NCBI GenBank assembly: GCA_964036045.1
Contig: OZ038379.1
Coordinates: 109,322,025 to 109,386,024 of the forward strand
Reading direction: 5' to 3'
Length of the DNA stretch: 64,000 nt
DNA from: Eutreptiella sp. 'Long Island Sound 2002'
Taxonomy: Eukaryota > Euglenozoa > Euglenophyceae > Eutreptiales > Eutreptiaceae
The notes below the pieces were generated by a model. It was not told the DNA's origin, did no database searches, and saw nothing but the letters and a program-made list of their open reading frames with translations. Positions 34,828-45,300 of the stretch are shown here, piece after piece; within the stretch, counting starts at the first letter, position 1; each line of letters opens with the position of its first letter. Position numbers and translations under genes: made by a program.

Positions 34828-35220
34828 CAATGAGCTCCACACCCCCCCCCAATGTCCAAAGGAGACATGGAGGCCCCACACACGTTGTAGGCGTCCCTCA
34901 TACCCCAGGGAACGGGTGAGGACACTCAAAATCGGTGCCCTACGCCATATCCGATCTCCCCTGCGCCTGATTGGGGATCCAAGTGGGGGAATCGTTCGCA
35001 AATGGTTCCAATCATTTGCATATTGAACCATGCGTGGATATCATGGGTGAGCATAGAGATATACTATCCTGACTACTTTGTATTTGGACATATTTTCATT
35101 TTTTTGACCTCATTTTATGCTCATTTTGGTATTTTATGTGCTCAACTGGTCGGCTAACAGTAAAGTGCCTAGAGATCCGTGAACTATGGTATGTTGCTTA
35201 TATGTTGGCATATGCTTCAA
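34828..35220 (+). repeat. Direct fragment of the A/B-type LTR
   Basis: Similar to about 24050-24430 of the B LTR (for example GATTGGGGATCCAAGTG and TGTGCTCAACTGGTCGGC) in direct orientation, but more diverged than the inverted arm. It breaks off abruptly at GCATATGCTTC against LINE-a ORF1. The left border is uncertain. Confidence 0.6.
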
Positions 35221-37270
35221 AATATTGGTGTGATTTGGCACTTGGGTTGGATTCCAGTGGTTGGATGGAGGTGAAGGTACCAAAAAGTGAAGTTGCTTTG
35301 TTGATGTCTCTAAAACTTATGGAGCGTGGAGCACAAATGACCACCGATTTGGCGTCGGTTGGTGTGTAGGAAGGTTTGGCCCGGTAGCTTAGTGGAGCGT
35401 CGGACAAAATTGCATATGTGTTATCGTGATTAAAAAAAGTGAGGCCGGCTTTCTCGCATTGCTCGTTCATCCATTTGAGTTTTGAAACTCGTGTTTCGGT
35501 GTTACTTGGAATGGAGTGGACATCCAGATGCACCAATACTGAGTATTTGGTGCATAGAATTGCGTATTGCAGGATAGAATTCATTTTTTCAAGAGAGGCC
35601 ACTCGATTTAGAAGCTCCTTGGGTTCGAGCTTGGCTCCGTTTTTAGCGGAGCTTTGTGAGGCGGAGATCATGAAAGTGTTTTCATGGGCGGAGAGGTTGT
35701 AGGGGAAAGCCATAATGAGTGGATTCCTGTCTAGTGGGTAATGGGATTGAACGGTTTTGGCAATTTGGGAGGAGAAGGCTGAGTTGGTTTCGATGTCGAA
35801 ACGAGCATGGGTGCTTCCAATGGGCGAGCCCCGTTTTTTTATCTCACCGCGGTAGTGTGCGCAATTGGTGGAGGTAATGGATGAGGCATCTGGAGGTCGG
35901 GTTTGATTAATTTGTTGAAAAATTGGAAAGCATCTTCCTCGGTGAGGACTTCGAGGTCTCGCGAAATGTCAATTCTGACATAATCGGTGATTGGTGGTGT
36001 GTGATGGGCTTCTTGTTGCGGAGAGATAAAAGCCTCGGGTTGTGCAAGGTCATGGCCCGGCGAAATAGGAGAGTTTGGGCGGTGTGTATTGGAACTCGGA
36101 AAGGTTCTCCAAAGTAATCATAATATATCCCTCCGGGTGTGGGGCGGAGCAAGTGTCAAAACGTTTTTGATCATTCTTGAGGACCATGTTCAACGGAACA
36201 AAGTTTTGGGAGATTTTTTGGTCAACCATAAACCTCCTTGCTTTGGCATAGGCTTGAGAGTAATCCCCAATCCCGGTCGTGGCTTCAAACACTCTCGGGT
36301 CCGACACCAAAAGAATTAGCGTACCCCTTACATGGATTTTAGCACGCGCAAGCAACGCTAAGGCATTGAGCAACATGGTCCCGTGAACGGATGTGCTCTG
36401 CCAGGCCTCCTTGTGGAAGTCGTAATTTGTGGTGGGGGTGAAGATGAAGGTTCTTGTTTGGGACTCGTAGAGGTTGGTCATGATGTTGAGGGTTGTGATA
36501 TTTTGGGGAGTGACCAATTTTGCGTTTTTGATGGCTCGTGCATGGTCTTCTGTTGGATATGGGGCAGAATACTCGTACTTCTCGTTGAAATAGTGTTGGT
36601 AGTCGGTGCCCCCAAAATGTATTCCAGGAGGTTGTTTGTGAAATTGGGCGATGATGTCCTCGGTTGGTAACATGGTGATGTAGTCGGAGTATACACTGGT
36701 GTCTTGAGATTAGAATTGATAGACTTCCGGAACTTTTTCGTCTTGATGGTCTTGGTGAAGTTGGGATGGAGAGTTGCCGTTGGGGTCGTTCACAACAGCG
36801 TTGGTGGTTTGGTGGGTTTTCAAGTCTTCCATAGGGATGAAAGTGAAACTCTTGTTGCGCTTTTCTGAAAGTTTGGCATAATCCGGCGTTGGCTTTTCAT
36901 TGTAATGAAGTTGGGTGTTGATGACGATGTCGTCGTTGACTGCCTCTTTCGTTTCACGATTTGGTTGCGGGGTGGTTTTTTGAATCCATTTTGTCTTGTG
37001 GCGCTTGGATTTGCCGTTTGGGCTTGAACTTGCATTCTGGCTTGGAATTGCGTCTGGAGTGTTTTTCTCGGAGTTTGTTTTCTGATTTGACTTGGGACTT
37101 TGGGGTTGTTGATCATTCTCCTTTCCCTTTTCATCCGTTCTGCTTTCCCGAAGAGCTGCGTTGCGTCTGTGATCCCTCAGCTGCTGGTCGCTTTTCTCAA
37201 ATTGCGCCACGCGATTTGCGACAGACTTGCTCAGATCTGCGGCTTTTGGCACGGTGCGATCTTTGCCCAT
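35221..37270 (-). pseudogene. LINE-a ORF1, N-terminal and middle parts
   Basis: Start MGKDRTVPKAADLSKSVANR. Residues 1-185 are polar and basic (NQKTNSEKN, KRHKTKWIQKTT), a likely disordered RNA-binding tail. After an in-frame TAA (36710-36712) the same frame continues with a folded-looking region (NYDFHKEAWQSTSVHGTMLL, RAKIHVRGTLILLVSDPRVF). The protein-like reading then moves frame near 36060 (ITDYVRIDISRDLEVLTEED) and again near 35885 (STHARFDIETNSAFSSQIAK), ending at SAKSHQYF where LTR sequence intrudes. No known family recognised. Assigned to LINE-a because it lies between the target duplication and ORF2 on the same strand. Confidence 0.5.
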
Positions 37271-37443
37271 GATGGATTTCTTGAGCGGCTGTTGTTGAAA
37301 TTATGATCAGCGTGTGCGCCAGGAAAATGCGGATCAAGTGATACCTAATAGGTGGGCAGAAATCAGTGATATCGGAAAAATTCGGGAAAAGATTTTATTG
37401 TAGTCTGTCAACCTGAAATTAGGAATTTCCCACGGAGGACCCT

Positions 37444-37459
37444 GCCTGCCAACCCCTTT
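37444..37459. repeat. 16-bp target site duplication of LINE-a, right copy
   Basis: Exact repeat of GCCTGCCAACCCCTTT, inside the gag of element C/E, next to the 5' end of LINE-a. Confidence 0.75.
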
Positions 37460-38713
37460 GTCTCCACCTTTACCTGCCTTGTCTCCACTCTTGGGGGTTT
37501 TGGAAAAGGTTTGGTTTTTCTGGCTTTCAGCCTCTTGGCGTTTGAGTTTACCGCTGTCAAGCTTTTTGATTTGGCATTCGTCTTATAGTGACGATGTTTG
37601 CGGTAGAATCCACAGGTGATGGTGCACCTGAAATGATCCTGATGGTTTACTTTTTTTCCATCTTTAGTGGGTTGCTGCCTTTTTGGTTGCAGCACGCATG
37701 CACTGCGATGGTCGCAGTCAGAGGCATGACAATGTCCCTTCTTGTCATTGACAGGTTTGCAGTAGAAGAGTGGGGCCAGACCTGTGTCGGGGTTCCCCTC
37801 TTTCATGGTACGTAGGTTACCCCCTCCCTTACCTCCACCCTTGCTTTGGTTAGTGGAGGTTTTAGACCCTCGCAACTCACCACCATCAGGGGTGGGGTCG
37901 GTACCTCTCCCCAGGTGCCTCTTGAGGAATTTTTCCATACGGGAGTCGTTCTCCCTCTCCAGAGCCAGCTCAAAGAGCAGGTAAACCAGGTCATCCTACG
38001 TCTGAATAGGCTGCTTCCTCCCGGAAGTGGACCTGCAATCCTGTCACGTACGAGGGGGGATTTTACTCACAAGCCACAGGTGGCGTTTGTTGGGTCCATA
38101 GGAACCCACGTTCAGCCGGGAGAACAGGTACTCCAAGTCGCACACATACTCAGAGATACGTGCAGTGGGAGGGAATTCAGAGAGCCTAGGAAGCAACTCC
38201 ATCTGTGTACGAACACTGAGATCCCTCTCATAGACTGGGAATGTTTTCTCTAGTCGTTGGAGAACCTCAGCCCAAGTCGAACAGGTTTTTACAATTTGTT
38301 TGAGGTGTTTCTGCAGAAATTTCTTGTTATACGAATATTTCAGAGGCGAACATTTAGTGGTCACATCCACGCGAGATTGGCCAGTCAGTAGAAGAAATTC
38401 AGCAAATTCTTCTGTCCATTCTGGCAGATTTTCAGATCCAACTCCGGCAGTTCAGCTGGATGATCGCTTGGGCAATAGGTTTGCCACTCTTCCGACCCCC
38501 TGTGGTGGGATCGGAAGGAGGGGGGGGGGGCTTGCCAGTTAGTGGTGCCAAAGCCGTTAGTCCCCTCTTCTCGGCCTCAGTCACTGGGACATCGTGTAGC
38601 TTAACAATCAGGACTGTTCAGGAATGAGGGTGAAACGGAGTGGGGCAAGTGACCTTGGGTAGGAGCCTAGAAACCATTGCTCTCTTGAGATCTTTGGCGA
38701 GTGAGGTCAAACC
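37460..38713 (-). pseudogene. Element C/E gag, middle and C-terminal part
   Basis: Homologous to gag of element D: NLPEWTEEFAEFLLLTGQSRV, TCSTWAEVLQRLEKTFPVYE and NVGSYGPNKRHLWLVSKIPP follow D residue by residue with frame changes between them. The nucleocapsid keeps GHCHASDCDHRSAC and FRCTITCGFYRKHRHY, where D has CAFCGKRKHYEDEC, so two zinc-binding cysteines are gone. Its N-terminal part lies at 51122-51943 across the hAT-like insertion, and its C-terminal tail at 16678-16838 across LINE-a. Confidence 0.75.
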
Positions 38714-39213
38714 TAGGGATGCAGATTTGCAGCAAATTGGAATTGAATTCGGCGAATTCGCTGCCAATTTGTTCGGACTGCGAGTTTGCTGCGAATTCGC
38801 CGTGAAATTCACAGCATTGCGAATTCGTTGCGAACTGAGTCTGCGAGTTCGCTGGAAGTTGCGTCCGCGGCGCCACCGCCGCATCGGCAATTTTCTTGAC
38901 TTTTGTTCGGCCGATTTCTCGACATTCTTTCGGAGTTCAGGGCTAAAATTTTACAGAGCTTTAGTTCATTTTAAGAACCAACTATGCATCGTTCGGAGTT
39001 CGATTCTGCTGCGATTTTGAAAGTGCGAGATCGACGGGAAAAAATCGCGCCGGAACAGAAAATGGGACCATTGATAGTTGGATTTCATTATGAACATTGA
39101 TTGTATAAAGTAACAGGCTCCAACTCTCAAAGAGCTTGGAGAAATCTGGCAAACAAAAGTTCCAAAATTGCTGATGCGGCCATGCTGGCGACGGCCCTTG
39201 CGCCATGCATCAA

Positions 39214-40030
39214 AGAAAAGTTTATAGTGTTTTCAGCACTGTGTTTTGCCTCTCCTGCTGCTTGCTGTTGGTGTAGGGATTCCTGCTGCTTGTTTTTGGA
39301 GATGAAAAGCTTTTGTTTTGATGAAATACAGCCACTCCAAGTCACTCCAGGATAGCCCAAGCCAATAGTATGCAAAGAGAAGAGGATTCAGGATCAAAGC
39401 ATGAAGGGCTGCAGTGTAAACAGTGAAAGAAGATTAGGTATTCACAGTAACTGCAACTCAGGATACAAATGAATGCATATTCACAGAGATAGCTGAAATG
39501 TTTTGGGAAAAGAGTTAGAAAACTGCCTCAGGATCACTCTCTCTCCATAGTGCCATCTTAGGAGATGTGCACTCTTTGTTTTGGGTCCCATATGTGCTGA
39601 GGTGGCATGGTATGTGGCGATGAGGTCACTGCCATGTCACATGGGATCCTCCTACTCAGTTGGGATCTTCCTACTTAGTTAGGCTGACCGGGAATTGAAC
39701 CCAGGACCTCTCAAAAAGAGGTGCCTAACCCCCTATGGTGCATACCACTAGGGCAGATAAGTATTCATGGGAAAACATAGATAAATTCATAGGTTCTACC
39801 TTAGGTATGTCAGTGCTCAGTCAACTCAGGAAAAGATGTTTTACTTCTGATTGAAAGGGGATTAAGGGGTCCACTCCATATCCTGATTGGGTGTTTGGTT
39901 CCATAGGTCAAAATGTGTTCTCACCACTTTTGGCTGGACCAATACTAAGATAAAAATGCATGGATGCTCAGTGCATCTCTAATACAACTAGAGTATGTCC
40001 CAAAGCAATGGAAAAGCACTTTTTCTTACT
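39214..40030 (-). repeat. 3' LTR of element D
   Basis: Matches 49827-50643 base for base where compared. Termini are AG...CT on the plus strand (AGAAAAG...CTTACT) rather than the common TG...CA. It contains a tRNA-like stretch with A and B boxes. Confidence 0.85.
39682..39754 (-). other. tRNA-like sequence in the 3' LTR of D
   Basis: On the minus strand a 73-nt stretch has an A-box-like TAGTGGTATGCACC and a B-box GGTTCAATTCC at tRNA spacing. The T arm pairs CTGGG with CCCGG around a 7-nt loop, and an anticodon-like arm CCTC/GAGG encloses TTTTTGA (UUU, Lys-like). The acceptor ends do not pair, so it is not a functional tRNA gene. It looks tRNA-derived. Confidence 0.5.
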
Positions 40031-42300
40031 CCCCCCTTGTGCTGTGGTGGCCACCACTGTCGCATTTTAGGAAAAAGGGAATTTTTCTTGGCCTTTCCTT
40101 GGTTTCCACATCTACTTTAAAATACCTACAGTCTCCCTCACACTGAAAAATGGGCGCTCACCATGGCTGGCGTCCTTTTGCTGCTCTGATTGTACAGTTT
40201 CCTACAGAAGACTCAGCGCTCTTGGCGCTGCCGGGGCTCCTGTGGCTTGGTTGGGTTAGATTGGGAGCATGCCAAACATGTGCATATGCATCCCTCCCTC
40301 CAAGACGCAGCGTCGACACAACCCAAACGCAAGACACATTATACACACTCGCAGGGGTTCTCGTAAACCTACTGGCGACCTGTGACCTGTCTTAGGGCGA
40401 AGGGAGTCGAAAGAAAATTAATTTGCCCCTTGGTGGGGTCTTGGTTCTGCTCAGTCTCTCCAGGCACCTGCTTTTCGGCCCGAACACGGCCTACTCAGCG
40501 AGGCTGCGCGTGGGTATCTGCAGAGGCAGGAATGGGAGAATTATGGACGAATCCACGCAAAAACGAAGCGACGACATCAAAATCCGTCAAATGACGGCGT
40601 AGAATTTTTCTGAAAAGACACACCTGAGCAGAATCCAATTGTGCATCTTCAGCACATTTTTATAGAAATTATAGTCATCTTTGGATTTTTTAAATCCAAA
40701 AATTCATACGTCCAAAATGGCGGCGCGCAGGAGCGGCTCCTAGCGAAGCGCCGGAAAATGGAAAAATAATGGAATTATAAACGTATGTATCACGTAGTCT
40801 TGAAAATGACGAGACACACATTAATAAACAAACATACAAATTCCACCCACACTAATAGAAGCTTCAAAAATTCAAGAATTCGAAAATCAATTGAAAAGAC
40901 TTCAATGAATCAGGTATAAACTACAGGTATGCTCGTCTTGCATGCCGCATACACATTGCTCGTCTCGTGTCTCCGTGAACGAGTCGTGTAGCAGCGTTAA
41001 CACGATAACCACGATAGGACGCGGTAGAGGGATTGATTAGAAAGATTGCAGATGATTAGCGGTCAGATCAGGGTGATTAGTCATACTCACGAGTGCATAG
41101 CAACGTTCTTCGCGTGCGTCCCTCCTGTCCTTCCACCTTGCTTCACTTCCCAGCGGTAGGTAAGGTAGGTACGCCCAGGCGGGGCCACCCCCTGGTGTAG
41201 TCAAGATCGTTGTCGAGATGGGCAGGTTTGCCCACGTGATTGTGCATACTTGTGCATGCACACACGCATTAAAGGGTAGGCCACGCGAAGTGCGCACGGT
41301 AAACCTTGTTTAGGTTACCCAGGGGCTCCTCGGTACGTTCTTTAAGAGAACCTGAGGAGTCCCTTAACGCTTGCTTGCTTGATAAGGGTAGCTGCTCCAT
41401 GCAGCGTGTTTGCGGACAGCGTATTATAGGGCACACTGAGAAGGGTATAATACCTGGAGTGTGCCTTGGTTCCTCCGCCGCAAACGCCCTTTCATTTGCC
41501 TTTGTTTTACAGGTGGGCAGGTAGGGTGAGTGGTGCAGCAGCATTTTTTTATGCCCTGCTAAACAGGGGCGCAGATCACACAAACAAGTAACTCCGCTCC
41601 GCCTGTGGCAGAGCCGGGAGTCCGACTTCATCGACATCTGCGCCTTGCACACGAGAGCACTCCTTCCCTCCAAGCCCTTGCAGGGGAAACGCGTTGTGGC
41701 GTCCCCTGTGAGGCCACAGTTGCTTAGCAGCGCTGTGTTCTCTTGTCATTTCACAGGTGGGTCGCTAGGACCCTCGAGAGCTTCTTCTTCGCAACGCCCA
41801 GTAGAGTGTGCGTGTAGGAGTGGTAGTCCTGCGTGGGGGCTAGAGCCAGTTGCCCAGCGCTCGCCCACCAGGATGGTGCCACTGTAGGGTGTGTAGGACC
41901 TGTAGGGGGCGTGTCACTGTCCCACCCTTTTCCTGCAATTTTAGCTGGGTTGGTGGGCTGTGACAGTGGGTTAGGTTAGTGTTTTTGGCCACATAGCAAA
42001 CAGGCGTTTTGCATGCCTTCATAGCTTTTGGCCACCCCTCCCTTTAGTAGACAGGTAGGTAGGGAAAACAATACCTGGATTAACACTCTGGGTATTCCCC
42101 CAAGGTTTTGCGCCAGCACAGAAATTGGGCGCATAGGGGAGGGGAGACCCGGGGCGTACCCCGTGGCATCAATAAGCCAACCCTCCAGGTTTAGCAAGGG
42201 CGCAGACTTGGGTATAATTAGGACACCACTTCTGCGGCTTGCTCTCAGGACCTTAGGACTAGCACACTCACACATACGCTTTGGCAGGTAAGGGTAAGGT
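40031..42300 (-). other. Long 3' non-coding region of element D
   Basis: 2.27 kb between the pol stop and the 3' LTR, with no convincing ORF. Stretches resembling ACAGGTGGG/CAGGTAGG recur near 41512, 41755, 42050 and 42290 (plus strand). A large 3' untranslated region before the LTR is unusual for Ty3 elements, though some plant elements have one. Confidence 0.5.
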
Positions 42301-45300
42301 TCAGTCCCTAGCTTTATTCTTGGAGGCAAGCGTCTCAGCGAGCCTCAACAACTCACCAAGGTTGTTCTGGGACAAGTAGTCAACCAGAACGGAGTTTAGG
42401 CGTCCCTCAGGTAGAACAAATGCAGAGAAGGGCTCCCAGGTGGCCTCTTCGACTCCAAACCCTTCCCAGAGGGTGAGGAAGCGCCAACCCTGGCGATAGC
42501 GGTGGCGTAGGACAGACTTCACCAGGTAGAAGCCCTCCTTAGCCATCTCCTCGGCGTTCATGTCGGGGAGTTCACCTTCAACTTCCATAGGGCTGGCAGC
42601 CCCTTGTAGGTCCAGAGCGGCGATTTCCTCGTCGTTCAGCTCCCACTCCTCCCCACAGAGGTCTTCAGGATCATGGTAGCGCTTCAGGTGTTGAGCGGCG
42701 CACACCAGGGTCCCCCCTAGACGGGGAGAACACCGCACCGTGATACGGTGACCATCCACAGATAGAATCTTGTACGGCCCGAAGTATGGGTCATCGCTGG
42801 TAGAGCGAGGCCAGGCGGGTAGTCGGCTGTGGTGCACCAGCACCCAGTCCCCCTCTTGGTAGGTGGCCGGTACTCGGTGCTTGTTCTTCTTGTTCCACTG
42901 ACGCTCCCTCACTCTCTGGAGCATAGCCTTGGCCTTGTCCACCTTCGCTTGTTGCTCTTGAACCCACTCACCCACAGAAGAATGGGTGTCCTCTGGATAG
43001 GGGGCATGTAGGAACCACGCCGGGCGCCCCATGAATAGCTCATGTGGCGAGTAGCCAGTAGCTGAACTCTCTTGGGAGTTCATCATCAAGGATATGACGG
43101 GGAGTAGTCTCACCCAGTCTCTGGTGCGTTCAGTTTTGCACCATATCCTGACGTTCTCCTTCAGGACACGAATCTGTCGCTCACATAGGGGGTTGCTCGT
43201 GTGAGAGTAGGGAATCCCCGTAGACACCTGGACATTGAGGGACCTCAGGACCCTCTTGTACCAGCCAGTATCTGAGCGTACTCGTACGTCCTCATCGGAG
43301 TTGATCTCCTTGGGCGCCCCATAGACACAAAACCACTCCTCCAGGAGTATCTTGATAGTCTCCTCTCCGGTAATGTGCTTGGTACATGGGAACACCCTGG
43401 TAAACCTGGTCAACCCACAGGTTACCACGAGGGCGAAGTCATAGCCCCCGAACTTCGGCATCTCCGTGTAGTCCACGTATAGAACACTGTTAGCACAGTG
43501 AGGGATGGGCAGGGTCGAGTAGAGACCTCTGTCCCTGATATCCCCTGGTTTACAGGACCTGCACGGGCACTTGTCCACGATAGGCAGGAGCGTCTTCCGC
43601 AGCTGGTCGTCAGTCCACGTAGTGTGGAACCACTGCTTGAACAGCCTCAGGGTACGGTCAGCACCCACATGACCACTGGACTCATGGGTCCACTTCAGCA
43701 GCGCTGGGACTCGGTCACTAGGCACCACGATGCGGTCCTCGTGCCAGAGGTAGCTCTTGTCCCGCTTCCACTGGTCTTGGTTGACCAGGAGGGGTTCAAG
43801 GCGTTTCTCCAGACGCCGGTAGATATCCCCAAACTCCTGTAGGTACTCCGATTGTTGGAGTCCATCCAGGGGGCGTATCATGGTCATGTTCAGGTCCAGG
43901 TGTACGTCCATACGGCTGAACGCTTCCTTAGCCAGCGCTTCAGACCGGGCACCAATCAGGGCGTCGAAGTTGTTGCGGCTGATGTAGTCGGCACACTCGT
44001 TCTTCACTCCCTGGATATGGTGTACCGTCAGCCGTAGTTGACTGAGGTAGGTCCACCAGCGACGTAGCTTGGCCTTCTCAGGTGGGGGGCCCTTCTGGAA
44101 ACTGCGGACCGGTTCTTGGTCGCATAGCCAGACCACAGGGTTACTCCCCAACAGTCGTGCTTGTGAGGATAACACCAGCATACCCGCGAGCAGTTCCTGC
44201 TCATAGGTGGAGTAGTTCCCCCTGGCCTGGTTCCACTTCCAGTTCCAGTGGCCCAGAGGTACTAGGACCCACTTGTCGTCAGGGTAGCTGTGCTTGAGGG
44301 TTCCATCTCGGTTGAGACCTTCCGTCCCCCATTGGGAAATGGCCGAGTCGAACTCCTCCTTCTCTAGTGCTTGCCATTGGAACAACGTTCCACCACCGCC
44401 CACATTGCTGGCGTCGGTCACCAGGATAATCTCCCCTTGTGCCCTAGGCACGCCCAAGCACTTAGCGTTGGCTACCTTGTCTTTGAGCTCGTCAAACGCT
44501 TGTTGCTCTTGTGGGCCCCAGCGCCAAGTAGTACTCTTCTTGATCAAGTCAGTCAGTACCGCGCTGGTGTAGGTGAAGTTTTTGATGTGGCGGCGATAGA
44601 AGTTGCACGCCCCAATGAAACTGCGTACATCATGAAGTCCTTTCTTGGGGTCTTCGTGTCGTACCTTGGCATCCATCAGGGGTTTGGCCTTAGAGGCCGC
44701 TGGGGTCCACCACCCATAGCCAACGTCAAACCCTAGGTACTGCATGGTCTCCTGCATGAACTCACACTTCTCCAGCTTGAGTCGTGTGTGGTTCTCCTGG
44801 CAGACCGCAAAGAACTCACCCAAGAGGATTAGGTGATCCTCCTGGGTATTGGTCCCGAGGCATACATCGTCGATGTGAGCCTCCATCTGGGCCCCACGGG
44901 ATATGAGCTCCTGCACCTTAGGTCTCCTTCGTAGGATGGACAAGATCTTGTTCATCAGCTCTTGGAACAGAGCGGGGGCGTTAGCCACGCCGAATGGCAT
45001 GACCTTCCACTTGAATACCCTCCCCTGAGGGGTGATGAAGGCCAATAGTTCCTGCGCGTTGGGCGTCAGGTCCACTTGCCAGAATCCACTTCGCTTGTCC
45101 ATCTTGGTCTTGTAGCGACAGGAGGCTATCTTCTCCAGGGTAGACTCCATATTGGGAATGGACCCTGAGTGGTTCAGCGTCTTCTTGTTCAGCTCTCCAT
45201 AGTCCACTACCAGCCGTTTGGCTGTAGACCCAGGTTTAGCCACCAGGAAACAGGGGCTGCAGTGTAGGGGGTAGTCCCCATCCTTGTACTCCAGGACTAG

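Larger units (their letters stand above)
16839..37443 (-). mobile_element. LINE-a, non-LTR retrotransposon with element B nested in it
   Basis: Boundaries are set by a perfect 16-bp duplication and an A tail at the left end. Minus-strand order: ~170-nt 5' UTR; ORF1 (37270 to 35221, then 22993 to 22767); ORF2 (22193 to 17619) with apurinic-type endonuclease, RT, RNase H and a C-terminal zinc-binding segment; 780-nt 3' UTR; GNRA hairpin; A tail. Without element B and the LTR fragment it would be about 8.4 kb. ORF2 lesions show this copy is dead. That the ORFs at 35-37 kb belong to the same element as ORF2 rests on the target duplication and on the B insertion joining. Confidence 0.7.

Noticed and set aside
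34777-35031. 84-codon minus-strand ORF as a gene
   Set aside because: Most of it is antisense to LTR sequence; only the last ~15 codons may belong to LINE-a ORF1.
39682-39754. A functional tRNA-Lys gene
   Set aside because: The acceptor ends do not pair and the D arm is irregular; only promoter boxes and the T arm are tRNA-like.
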